A stretch of 64,000 nt of DNA from Candidatus Altimarinota bacterium (GTDB lineage: Bacteria > Cyanobacteriota > Cyanobacteriia > Cyanobacteriales > Microcystaceae): positions 1 to 64,000 of the forward strand of contig JAAUUT010000003.1 of the NCBI GenBank assembly GCA_012031035.1. The letters are read 5' to 3'. Within the stretch, counting starts at the first letter, position 1, and every line of letters starts with the position of its first letter. The position numbers were made by a program, and so were the translations under genes. Of this stretch, positions 35,683-45,500 are shown one piece after another. The notes below the pieces were generated by a model, which had not been told where the DNA came from, ran no database searches, and was given only the letters and a program-made list of their open reading frames with translations.

Positions 35683-35754
35683 AGCCCGTGACGAGGATTG
35701 AACTCGTGACCTCACCCTTACCAAGGGTGTGCTCTACCACTGAGCTACACGGGC
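35683..35754 (-). tRNA. tRNA-Thr (GGT)
   Basis: A 72-base cloverleaf on the minus strand. The acceptor stem GCCCGTG pairs with CACGGGC, and the discriminator is T. The anticodon stem CACCC/GGGTG frames the loop TTGGTAA with anticodon GGT for threonine. The T arm GAGTTCAATCCTC is normal. It lies 37 bases downstream of tRNA-Tyr, and the two are probably co-transcribed. Confidence 0.93.
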
Positions 35755-35791
35755 AACAAAAACTTAAAGTTTTTTATTAAGTGTGTGGAGA

Positions 35792-35872
35792 TGGGCCGGG
35801 CCGGATTCGAACCAGCGTAGCTTACGCAGCGGATTTACAGTCCGCCCCCATTAACCACTCGGGCACCGACCC
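35792..35872 (-). tRNA. tRNA-Tyr (GTA)
   Basis: An 81-base class II tRNA on the minus strand with a long variable arm (GCGTAAGCTACGC region). The acceptor stem GGGTCGG pairs with CCGGCCC, and the discriminator is A. The anticodon loop CTGTAAA holds GTA for tyrosine. Confidence 0.93.
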
Positions 35873-36062
35873 ATGAATTCCACGATTAATAATCGTAGCA
35901 TACTTTTTCAACTATTCAAAGTTTTTTTAGTTTTATTAGCTAGAGAAATTACAAAAAAGCGATCCCAACTTCTGAATAATAAGAGAAAGGGAACAGAAGC
36001 AGGATCGCCCGTTAAACAAACTATTGTTTTTTGAGGTTTGCCCTAAAACTAACTAGCTAAGA

Positions 36063-36203
36063 CTAGTTAACAGTATAGGCAACCTTGAGTGCCCATAAAA
36101 TTAAAACAGCGATACTGCCCAACACGATGACTGCTGAAACAGCGACAATTGCGGGCTTATCAGCCCCCTCGAACTTCATGATTCCACGATTTAGATCTGA
36201 CAT
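36063..36203 (-). CDS. Small single-span membrane protein, 46 residues
   Basis: A short open frame encodes MSDLNRGIMKFEGADKPAIV, then AVSAVIVLGSIAVLILWAL, ending KVAYTVN. It has a soluble N-terminus of about 15 residues and one strong membrane helix, the build of small photosynthetic-complex subunits. I do not recognise the family. Support for it being real: a clean start and stop, a composition typical of membrane peptides, and a position in a gap with no other gene, between mtnD and tRNA-Tyr on the same strand. Possible roles include a small subunit of a thylakoid complex; this is a guess. Confidence 0.6.
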   Translation of the reverse strand: MSDLNRGIMKFEGADKPAIVAVSAVIVLGSIAVLILWALKVAYTVN

Positions 36204-36351
36204 AAAAGCTATGCTCTTTTTTCAGGTTAAATACGAAAAAATATAACTCTTCCTTGTTTAGAGTAGCGAAATTTGAGGTTGAATGGGTGAAATATAATTT
36301 TAATTAAAGCGATCGCAGCTAACAAGTTGGTGCATCGCCCCTAACATTAAA

Positions 36352-36906
36352 TTATCCTGTGACCAAAGCAGGAAAACGAATTGAGGTTCCTGTGTATTCG
36401 GGAATCCAGCCTTCGGTAGTAATAAAGTAACGAACTGCTTTAATTTGTTTGCGATCGCTCAGATGAAACCAGTGTTCGGTTCCGGCGGGGACGTTAATAT
36501 ACTCTTCTGACTGTATAGTTAATTCTACTTGAGAGCGATCGGGGCGCACAAAACCAAAAACGCCTTCTCCATCAATAATATAACGAACTTCGTCGTCGGC
36601 ATGAGTGTGACAACTTTCAAATTTTGCTAGCAAGGTATTTAAATTGGGAATGTTGGGATGAAGGACGATTAAATCGCGAGATTGATAGCCAAAATCTTGC
36701 TTTAGCCGTTCAAAATAGCCATCTAATGCCTGTAAAACTCGTTCTTTTTCGTTTTCGTTTAATGCTTCTTTGGCTAGCAAATTATGAATTTCAGGATTCT
36801 CGCCGACCGACCAATAATTCAGTTGAACCTTGAGGGGAGCGAGTTCGCGAGCAATATCTTCAAGTTGAGTATAAGTTGTTCCGTCTTCTAAACGTAAAAT
36901 TGCCAT
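36352..36906 (-). CDS. mtnD: Acireductone dioxygenase
   Basis: Acireductone dioxygenase of the methionine salvage pathway turns acireductone into the keto acid precursor of methionine. The 184-residue cupin protein has the metal ligands in CHTHADDEVRYI and GTEHWFHL, plus the typical start MAILRLEDGTTYTQL and end WIPEYTGTSIRFP. Depending on the bound metal (Fe or Ni), such enzymes give different products. No other salvage gene is adjacent; the unit appears to be monocistronic, with an upstream gap of 57 bases to the CpcT-like gene. Confidence 0.93.
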   Translation of the reverse strand: MAILRLEDGTTYTQLEDIARELAPLKVQLNYWSVGENPEIHNLLAKEALNENEKERVLQALDGYFERLKQDFGYQSRDLIVLHPNIPNLNTLLAKFESCHTHADDEVRYIIDGEGVFGFVRPDRSQVELTIQSEEYINVPAGTEHWFHLSDRKQIKAVRYFITTEGWIPEYTGTSIRFPALVTG

Positions 36907-36963
36907 TTTTAACTTGAGTATCCTAAAAGTCTCTAACTCTAATTTAGATCGAAATTTAGTAGT

Positions 36964-37632
36964 TTAATTTCCTCTGCGAACCCAGCGATATTGATACGAT
37001 TGATTTTCTGCTCCCCAAACCTGATTTCCTTGCGCATCATAGCCGCGATCCCAAGTATCCATGCCTTCTGAGTGCAACAGAATAGAATTGGTAATTTTTA
37101 CAGCGCCGCGAACGTTAACAGGACATCCTTGTGGAGGCGTTTCCCCAAGATATCCTTTATCCGTAGGTTTTAAAAAAACGCTGCAAACCGATTCGCCGAG
37201 GTTGCTAAATGGGATAACTCTTTGGGTTTCCGGTTTATTGCACAGTCCAATAAGAGTTTCTGGATTTTGAGGTTTAAAAGATTTAGATTCAACTGTGCGA
37301 TCGCCTGCACTTGGTTTAATCTGTAATAAACGCTGACGATAGGGTTTATCTAAACTATTCATTAAAGCTTGTTCTTGATAAAGGTAAGCTGAGGAAATGG
37401 TTTGAGTGGGGTTATCTGTAATTTGTACTCTACAAGTCGTCATGCGGACGCTAGGAGCTTTTGGATTGGCGCTAGCTTGGGCTGAGGTGTCCATTACTCC
37501 GACAAGATGCGAGACGACTGAGTTAACTTGTTGCTGGATTGGAATATCTTGCGCTGTAGCAAAACTAGAAAAAGTTGCCCAAATAATTAGAGTTTTTGCT
37601 GTTATCTGTGGTACTTTTCTAATATTTTTCAC
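36964..37632 (-). CDS. CpcT/CpeT-family protein with signal peptide
   Basis: A 222-residue protein with a likely N-terminal signal (ITAKTLIIWATFSSFATA), followed by a CpcT/CpeT fold: SAYLYQEQALMNSLDKPYRQ, RLLQIKP, FKPQNPETLIGLC, CSVFLKPTDKGYLGETPPQG, WDRGYDAQGNQVWG and YQYRWVRRG. Classical CpcT attaches phycocyanobilin to the beta-subunit cysteine of phycocyanin and works in the cytoplasm. The signal peptide makes a bilin-lyase role doubtful here; it may be an exported relative with another job. No phycobilisome genes are nearby. Confidence 0.7.
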   Translation of the reverse strand: MKNIRKVPQITAKTLIIWATFSSFATAQDIPIQQQVNSVVSHLVGVMDTSAQASANPKAPSVRMTTCRVQITDNPTQTISSAYLYQEQALMNSLDKPYRQRLLQIKPSAGDRTVESKSFKPQNPETLIGLCNKPETQRVIPFSNLGESVCSVFLKPTDKGYLGETPPQGCPVNVRGAVKITNSILLHSEGMDTWDRGYDAQGNQVWGAENQSYQYRWVRRGN

Positions 37633-37768
37633 GATTATTTATCTCCCAAATTTTAATAAGAGATGTGAGATTAATACATCATTAATCGTTAGATGGTGAG
37701 CATTGCTTGCAATAATCGATAGATAAGGGTTAAAAGCTGCCCATCTACAATTAGATTAACTTAAGCTT

Positions 37769-37893
37769 AGAGGATGTCTGAGAAGTATACAAAAGTATTC
37801 GATTCCCCTCAGCCCTCACCCCTCGCAAAGAGGGGTAAAGTTCCTCTTGTTAAGGGAGATCTTCGCTCACTAAAAACTTTTTAGACATCCTCT
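37769..37893. mobile_element. 125-bp MITE-like element
   Basis: AGAGGATGTCT (37769-37779) and AGACATCCTCT (37883-37893) are perfect 11-bp terminal inverted repeats, extendable to about 17 bp with few mismatches. The interior has no gene but contains its own hairpin (CCCCTCGCAAAGAGGGG). Size, termini and lack of coding sequence fit a miniature inverted-repeat transposable element, mobilised by a transposase elsewhere. Confidence 0.7.
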
Positions 37894-37907
37894 TCGTTAA
37901 AGCAATA

Positions 37908-37933
37908 AAAAAGAGGGAAATATCCCTCTTTTT
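37908..37933 (-). terminator. Rho-independent terminator of rpsA
   Basis: AAAAAGAGGGA and TCCCTCTTTTT form an 11-bp stem with a 4-base loop, and T runs lie on both sides, so it can work in both directions. It lies 44 bases after the rpsA stop codon. Confidence 0.85.
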
Positions 37934-37976
37934 AAATATTTATTTTTTAGCGTACCCGCTTAACAATAAATTAGAT

Positions 37977-38963
37977 TTACTCTTCAGTGGCTGCTATTGC
38001 CATTTCTTCTTCTGGGTCTAGCGCAGGTGGAATGTCTAGTTCTTCAACCGCTTTTCCTTCTGCTTGAGCCTGCATTTTCTGACGATACTTCTCAGCCATT
38101 TCTTCAGCTTTATCGAAGACTAACTGACGATTCTTGAGCATATCGCCTGCTTCAGGTTCTAATTGCTTGGTTGAAAGAGAAATTCGTCCTCTGTCAGCAT
38201 CTAGGTCAATAATCATCACTTTCAATTCATCATTGACGTTAAAGACGCTGTGAGGAGTATCGATATGGTCGTGAGAAATTTCTGAGATATGCAAGAGTCC
38301 ACTGACACCGCCAATGTCAATAAATGCACCGTAAGGCTTGATTCCTCTGACTGTTCCCGTTACGACTTGACCGACTTCTAAGCCGTGCATCTTGCGTTCT
38401 ACTAAGGCGCGACGATGGCTTAGGACTAGTCGATTGCGTTCTTCATCGACTTCTAGGAATTTCAAAGGTAATTCCTGACCGACCAAATCTTCTTTAGCTT
38501 CGCGGGTGCTTATGTGAGAACCAGGAATAAATCCTCGCAATCCCTCAATTCTAACTAAAGCACCGCCGCGATTGGTTGCAAAGACGTTAGAACGTACTGT
38601 AGCGTCTTCTTTTTGCAGTTGGCGCACTCTTTCCCATGCCCGCATATATTCGATGCGGCGAATAGAAAGCGTTAGCTGACCGTCTTCATTTTCATCGGTC
38701 AAAATGAAGAATTCCCGCGTTTCGTTAGCTTGCAGTACCTCCACTGGGTCGTCAACTCGGTTAATTGACATTTCCTGAATCGGAATGAAGGCGGCTGTTT
38801 TTGCCCCAATATCAATTAACGCCCCCTTGGGTTCCATACTAAACACTGTTCCGGGTACGATATCCCCAGGACTAAAGTGATAGTCGTATTTGTCAAGAAG
38901 GGCGGCGAAGTCGTCGTGGGTAAAACCAATATCTCTAGTAGCTGTTTTTTTCTGACTGACCAT
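37977..38963 (-). CDS. rpsA: Ribosomal protein S1
   Basis: The 328-residue cyanobacterial form of S1, shorter than the six-domain E. coli protein. Three S1 RNA-binding domains are visible: residues about 32-100 (GDIVPGTVFSMEPKGALIDI), about 118-185 (NVFATNRGGALVRIEGLRGF) and about 198-266 (GQVVTGTVRGIKPYGAFIDI). It helps the small subunit capture mRNA leaders. The tail is acidic. nrdR lies upstream on the same strand with a 254-base gap, an order common in cyanobacteria; the gap holds a palindrome GTGTAGCCTACAC that might act on the rpsA leader. Confidence 0.96.
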   Translation of the reverse strand: MVSQKKTATRDIGFTHDDFAALLDKYDYHFSPGDIVPGTVFSMEPKGALIDIGAKTAAFIPIQEMSINRVDDPVEVLQANETREFFILTDENEDGQLTLSIRRIEYMRAWERVRQLQKEDATVRSNVFATNRGGALVRIEGLRGFIPGSHISTREAKEDLVGQELPLKFLEVDEERNRLVLSHRRALVERKMHGLEVGQVVTGTVRGIKPYGAFIDIGGVSGLLHISEISHDHIDTPHSVFNVNDELKVMIIDLDADRGRISLSTKQLEPEAGDMLKNRQLVFDKAEEMAEKYRQKMQAQAEGKAVEELDIPPALDPEEEMAIAATEE

Positions 38964-39217
38964 GTACGTTTTTTAGTAATCTCCTTATGTTGTTATGCCT
39001 CCTGTTGATGTACGCGCACTTTAACTATGTGTAGCCTACACCTATTCACGCCCCCGATCTTCTTCCTGTTTGCTGGACAGGTTAAGATAGTTCAAGTGGC
39101 AACCTTTTTTGCATATCTCAGGGCTTAACCCGTCTGAAAAAGATCCAATTATTTATTCTAGCGCTTTTCGGGCGGATTATCTGAGCGGATGCTAGCTCGT
39201 AACTGTCTACTTTAATC

Positions 39218-39766
39218 TTAACTCCCAGAAGAAGTCATGACCGAAGAAGTGTCTTTTAAATCTGGTTTCTCTAAATCAGATTGGCTCCAGTTTTCGGCGT
39301 TTTCTTTCTGTTCTAGCGGATTTTGGAGAAGGTTGAGGGTTTCTACAAAATCTTTGATGCCCTTAAATTTTCCGTAAACAGAAGCAAAGCGCACGTAAGC
39401 GACTTCGCTTTCTTGACGAAGCGATCGCAGAACTAATTGTCCTATTTCTTGACTGGTAACTTCTCGCTCGGAACGCTGCTGTAATTGGGATTCAATTTCA
39501 TCTACAATAGTCTCCATGCGTCTGAGAGAAACTCCGGTTTTTTCGCAAGCTAAGATAATTCCTCGTAAAAGTTTGGAGCGATCGAACGATTCTCGTTGTC
39601 CTCCCTGTTTGATGACAGCAATGGGAACGTATTCAATGCGTTCGTAAGTAGTAAATCGATGCTTGCATTGCAAACATTCTCTACGTCGTCGAATGCTTTG
39701 TCCCCCTTCTGTGGAGCGAGATTCTAAAACTCTACTATCGGTATGCTGGCAATAAGGACATAGCAT
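39218..39766 (-). CDS. nrdR: Transcriptional repressor NrdR
   Basis: NrdR represses ribonucleotide reductase genes in response to ATP/dATP. The 182-residue protein has the zinc ribbon [17 protein letters not shown] with the second pair in CLQCKHRF, followed by an ATP-cone domain ([48 protein letters not shown]). The C-terminal 35 residues are variable. It lies between psbT (upstream, same strand) and rpsA. No NrdR box was searched for in detail. Confidence 0.95.
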   Translation of the reverse strand: MLCPYCQHTDSRVLESRSTEGGQSIRRRRECLQCKHRFTTYERIEYVPIAVIKQGGQRESFDRSKLLRGIILACEKTGVSLRRMETIVDEIESQLQQRSEREVTSQEIGQLVLRSLRQESEVAYVRFASVYGKFKGIKDFVETLNLLQNPLEQKENAENWSQSDLEKPDLKDTSSVMTSSGS

Positions 39767-39900
39767 AATTTCGTGCCATAAATTTTTTATAAAATGCGAA
39801 AAGTTGAGCCGTCAACTCATTTTTCGCTAGAAAATTGAGAAAGTAGCGGCTCAAGAACTTTATGTAATATTTAGATGTTATATCGGCTATAACTTGAATA

Positions 39901-39996
39901 CTATTTTTCGATGCGGGGAGGTTCGCGAAATGCGATCGCAAAGAAAATGACAGACAGAGCCATAGCAACTACTAAGATGTAAGCAACGCTTTCCAT
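39901..39996 (-). CDS. psbT: Photosystem II protein T
   Basis: A 31-residue single-span protein, MESVAYILVVAMALSVIFFA followed by IAFREPPRIEK, almost identical to PsbT of other cyanobacteria. PsbT sits at the photosystem II dimer interface near the primary quinone acceptor site and aids repair after photodamage. In most cyanobacteria psbT lies directly after psbB; here the next gene upstream is argZ, so psbT needs its own promoter. nrdR follows 134 bases downstream. Confidence 0.95.
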   Translation of the reverse strand: MESVAYILVVAMALSVIFFAIAFREPPRIEK

Positions 39997-40118
39997 TTTA
40001 AAATTTCCTAAACTTGCTTTAGTTATAAGTGTATCAAGAAAGTTGCATCGAAGGCTAAACTCAGGAGGCAAAGATTTTTGCTAATATCAGTTTTCACATC
40101 CCCTTGACCCCTCGTGTC

Positions 40119-40135
40119 CCCCCTTATAAAGGGGG
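40119..40135. repeat. CCCCCTT/AAGGGGG hairpin
   Basis: CCCCCTT (40119-40125) and AAGGGGG (40129-40135) form a 7-bp stem with loop ATA. Such palindromes are dispersed in cyanobacterial gaps. It lies between argZ and psbT, 70 bases after the argZ stop, and may help end the argZ transcript, although no T run follows. Confidence 0.5.
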
Positions 40136-40204
40136 ATGATGGGAAAAGAACCTATGGTCTACAAAAGCTGAAATTGCTATTCGTCCTCTCTAATTCTAAC
40201 TTCC

Positions 40205-42322
40205 TTACACGGTTTGTATGAGATGGTAAGGACGAGTTAATTTATCCAACTGTTGTACCAATAGGCTGAGGAATAAACCTACATCGGTTACAATTCCAAT
40301 AGATTCGACCGATCCGCGATCGCTTAATTTAGTTACTACAGCAGGGTTAATATCGACGCAGACCATCTTTACGCCAGCAGGAGTCATATTTCCTACTCCA
40401 ATCGAATGCAACATACTAGAGAGCATTAAAATCATCTCTGTTCCTTGCAAGAGTCTAGCGTATTCTGTCTGTGCTTTGACTAAATCCATTTCTGTATCGG
40501 GTAAAGGCCCGTCATCGCGAATCGAACCCGCCAAACAGAAGGGGACGTTATTTTTAACGCATTCGTACATGACTCCTTTGGTTATGATGCCTTGTTCGAC
40601 GGCTTTGGCGATGCTACCATAACGACGAACCGTATTGATAACTTTGAGGTGGTGGCGATGTCCGCCGCGCACGGGAACGCCTCGCTGCATATCGACTCCT
40701 AATGAGGTTCCCATCATCGCTTGTTCGATATCATGAACGGCGATCGCATTTCCGCCTAAAAGCGCATGAACGTAACCTTCGCGGATTAAACGCGAGAGAT
40801 GTTGAGCGCCTCCGGTATGAATGACGACTGGTCCTGCTGTTACGGCGACTTTACCACGCGATCGCGAATTTTGCGAAGTTCCCAAGCAATTTGTTCTACC
40901 ACCAATTCGACGCGACGTTCGCTAGAAACGCCTCCCGACATGAAAGTAAATTCCTGATGGCTGTTGCGTTGTTCGCGTGATTCGGGTTTGCGAGGATTGC
41001 GGATGCCTTCTACTCCCACGATAACGCGATCGCCCGTCTTAAGATCGCGCAGTAGCTTACAGCAACCTGTAAGCCCCTCAGCAGTTTGTCCGACGACGAT
41101 TGCCGCATCCATGCGCTGATTTTGTACCTTCACCCATTCGCAATTAACGCGCACTTCGGTAGGATAAATGGTTGTTACGTAGAAATCGTCGGGCGCAACG
41201 CCATCTTGCGTAACGACTTCGGTATTGACATCGCAAATTTCTTGCGGCGGAGGAACTGCACCAATTCCGATTAACTCGGTCATGATGTCTTCCATCCGTT
41301 CGTGAGAAGGTGCGGAAACTCTAACTTCAGCAGATGAAGGGCTTTGTCGTTCTACGCCAAGATTAAAATTGAGTACCTTGAAGCTACCGCCATTTTCGAC
41401 GACAAGATCGAGCGCTTGGTTCATAATGCCTGCATCGAGCAAATGTCCTTCGATGCGAATCGTGCGACTTTCGACGGGTTCGTTAGCATGAACGTAATCG
41501 AGAACAGGTTCGGTAACGCGCAGGGTTAAGCACTTCGCCGCACCGCCTGCTTTGAGGAATTCAGTTAAAGGCGTTTCAACTATCTCAAACCCAACTTCAG
41601 CGAGACGCTGTTTGAGGCTATCGCTAGCCTTGTTCATTACCACGATTGAGTTAATATTAACTGCATTGCAAGCAAAATTAATAGCATCGGGTTCTTCAAG
41701 CGCAATTCTCTTTTCTGCGGGAACGCGCATTTCGATGAGGCGGTTGGAATAGGAATCAAAGGCTGGGGGATAATAGAGAAGATAGCCGCCCGCTAGGGGA
41801 CAGAAACAAGTATCTAAATGATAAAAAACGTTCGTCTACTAAGCGGATGGAGAGGACTTCAACATCTAACCATTTGGCAAGGTACGGATGGGAGTCGAGT
41901 TCGGAACGAAAACCGTATCCTGCCCACAACCAACGACCTTCGCGATCGAATAGTGCATCTCCTGCACCTTCAAAGGGTAAGTCTTTGGGAAGTTCGTAAA
42001 CTGTGTAGCCGTTTTCCTCAAACCACTGTTTATAATAGGGTTCTTCTCCTTGGCGTTCTTTGTGCAAGAAGCGACTGAGGACGACGTTAGTTCCTAATAC
42101 CAATCCGGCGTTGGCGGTGAAGACTAAATCAGGCCATCCTTTTTGTGGGGGCACTAGATCGACGATCGCCCTATCTTTGATAACATGATAAAGTTTTTGC
42201 CACTGTTCGACAGCGCGATCGCGCGAGGATTTATGGATATTCCCCTCCATCCACGGATTAATCACATAGTCCACGTCATAATGGTCGGGGGCACACATGA
42301 GGAAGCGAATTGATTCTGTCAT
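40205..42322 (-). CDS. argZ: Arginine dihydrolase / ornithine cyclodeaminase-type (ArgZ/AgrE), two frameshifts
   Basis: ArgZ/AgrE turns arginine into ornithine, CO2 and ammonium, releasing stored nitrogen; the C-terminal half in Anabaena AgrE further converts ornithine toward proline. The gene spans 2118 bases, about 705 codons, the family length. The N-terminal guanidino-modifying part (MCAPDHYDVDYVINPWM, DLVFTANAGLV, FEGAGDALFD) covers 42322-41800. The frame then shifts because of one extra T in the run at 41823-41828. The middle part (41800-40860) ends at RKIRDR, where one base is missing, and GKVAVTAGPVVIHTGGAQHL continues to 40205. All expected segments are present, so indel errors rather than decay are likely. 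Confidence 0.88.
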
Positions 42323-42524
42323 GACTAATTAATAAACTCTCAAATATTGAATAGTTCGCTGCGTTCTAGTTAATCTAAAGCTTATTTTTAGCTTTATTCT
42401 TGCTAACCAATTTCTAGAGAATATGCTTTTGACAAACCAATCTTTAATTATAAACTATAAGCTTATTTATTTGTGAAACTTATGATAACAAGATTAACGT
42501 TAAAAAAATGCTCGCGTCTAACTA

Positions 42525-45500
42525 TTAAACCTCTGTTTCCGGTAAAGCATTGCGCATCTTTCCTAACCATTCAATCAAATTTTCTAACTGTTGCTGGGGT
42601 TTTAATGCGCCTAATCCTCTCGCCGTAACCTTTTTGGGACTGTAGACGAAACGCGATCGCGTCGGTTCGGGAAGCTTCTCCTGTAACAATTTCCAGGCTG
42701 GTTCTTCCATTGGCGTTTCTAAAACAACGTGCTGATTTCCATCGGGTTTGATTCGCGAAAATCCAACCGATTTAGCAATTTGTTTGAGTTCGACGACTTT
42801 TAGCAACTGTTCGACGGGGGAAGGTAATTTTCCATAGCGATCGCCCCAAGCTTCTGCGATTTGCTGCAATTCTCGCTTGGAAGTTGCTAGGGCAGCCGTC
42901 CGATAAGCATCCATTTTTTGCTCTAAATCAGGGATATAATCGGCAGGAATAAAAGCAGTTAGTTTGAGATCGATTTGTGTATCGTCCACTTGCGGAATTT
43001 CTTGTCCCTGAATCTCTTTAATCGATTCCTGCAACATCTCCATATACAACTCAAACCCAATTGCTTCCATTTGTCCCGATTGTTCTGCACCTAAAAGATT
43101 TCCCACGCCTCGAATTTCCATATCGCGGGTGGCTAATTGATACCCAGAACCGAGTTGGCTGAATTCTTGTAAGGCACGCAGGCGCTGGCGGGCTGTATCG
43201 GTCAGTTTTTCTTTGCTAGGATACAACAACCAAGCGTGTGCTTGAATACCCGATCGCCCGACTCTTCCTCGCAATTGATACAGTTGAGATAAGCCGAATA
43301 ATTGGGCATCTTCGACAATGATTGTGTTTACTCTGGGGATATCCAACCCCGATTCAACAATCGTCGTACACAAAAGAATATCGGCTTCTCCGTTATTAAA
43401 TGCCAGCATCGTTCCTTCTAATTCGGATGCTTGCATTTGTCCGTGAGCGACGACTATTCTGGCACTGGGTAGAACTTGTTGTAATTCTCCTGCAACTTCT
43501 CCAATCCCTTCTACTCTAGGAACGACATAAAAGACTTGTCCGCCGCGATCTAATTCGTTACGAATTGCAGTTCTAATCGCTTCCAAATTATAAGGTGAAA
43601 GGTGCGATTTAATGGGGCGACGAGACGGCGGGGGCGTAGTAATCAGGCTCATTTCCCTAATTCCCGACAAAGACATATAGAGAGTGCGGGGAATAGGAGT
43701 TGCGGTTAGCGTCAACACGTCAACTTGAGTTTTCAGCGATTTTAATTTTTCTCTTTTTGATTGACTCCAAATCGCTGTTCTTCATCGATTACTAATAATC
43801 CCAAGTCTTTAAATTTGATATCTTTTCCTAATAGTTGTTGCGTCCCAACTACAACATCTAATTCACCCGTTGAAAGGCGTTGTAAAATCTCTTTTTTCTC
43901 CGAAGCAGTACGGAAGCGATTGAGCAAACCTACGTTAATCGGATAAGGGGAAAATCTTTCTTTGAGGGTGTGATAGTGTTGCTGAGTTAAGATGGTTGTT
44001 GGTGCAAGAAACGCAACTTGTTTGTGTCCGCCAGTAACGGCTTTAAAAATGGCACGAATAGCGACTTCAGTTTTACCAAAACCAACATCGCCGCAAACGA
44101 GACGATCCATTGGGCGATCGCTTTCTAAATCTATTTTGACATCTTGAATGGCTTTTAGTTGGTCGGGCGTGGGTTGATAGGGAAAAGAGTCTTCTAATTC
44201 TACTTGCCACGGCGTATCTGGCGGGTAGGCATGACCGGATAGTTGCGCTCTTTTTGCATATAAATTCAACAAATCGACTGCTAATTTCTTAACCGCTTTT
44301 TGAACTCGATTTTTAGTCGCCTCCCAAGCTTTACTCGTCATTTTATGCAATTCGGGAGGGCGATTTCCTGTCTGGCGATAGCGAGATAAACTATCAAAAG
44401 AATCGGCAGGAACTCTTAACAATCCATCGGCATATTTAATGACTAAATAATCGCGATCGGCGAATTTTTCGAGTTGAATAAATTTCCCAATTCCATGATG
44501 CTTATGAACGACAAAATCGCCCGGACGTAATTTATTGAGATCGACTTGTTTGGAAACTGCGCGGCTGCGTTTGCGAACGTATCCTAGATTTACTAAAGCG
44601 TGTTGTCCAAATAATTCGCGATCGGTGACGACAACAATTCGATAACTCGGTAAAATAAACCCTTCTAATTCTGCTAACCCAGAATATTTTAAGGCAACTG
44701 TTGTATTTTGTGTATTGAGTTTTTCAATCGCTGGATAATCGTTAGGATTGGGGATAAATTGTGCGGGACAATCGTGTTCTTGTAGGAGGGAAACAGTTCG
44801 AGAAGGTTGAGCGGAGATAATCCAAGGTGCATATTTTTTGAGGGTCATCCCACTATAAATTTCTCGTTTCCCTCGCAAAATTTCAGCTAATTTTGCATAT
44901 TGATGGGGCGTAATTGGAATGGGACGGCTGTAGAGGTTAACCGTGTAAATTTCAGATTGAGGATTTTCTTCAAAAATTTCTGATAGATAAATAATGAGAG
45001 ATTGTTCTAGTAACTTAAATGAATCATCAAAAGAACGATGAATTTTGGGCAAAGGTTTCTCTAATTCCAGCCATCGATCTTCGAGATATTCTATCCAGCG
45101 ATCGCTATAAGCGCGACATTGTTCGACTTCATCAAAAACACAGAAAAGATTGTCGGGTAAATAATCTAATAAAGAAGCAGGTTTTTCAAAAGCAAGCCCT
45201 AAAAAACGCTGCATCCCATCTGGTAAATTTCCCGTCCTAAACGCCTCTTTTTCTTCATCGGAAAGATAGATTGAAAGCGTTTCTTCTACATTTTCAATTG
45301 CGCCTCCAATAATCGGTGCAAAACTCGTAGGGGTTAATATTAATTGATTAATGCGATCGAAAGAACGTTGAGTCGCTGCATCAAACTCTCGGATTTGTTC
45401 TAATTCATCGCCAAACCATTCGAGACGCACGGGAATTTCCGCAGAAACTGGGAAAATATCAACAATATCACCCCTACGACTCCATTGGCCTTCTGTTTCT

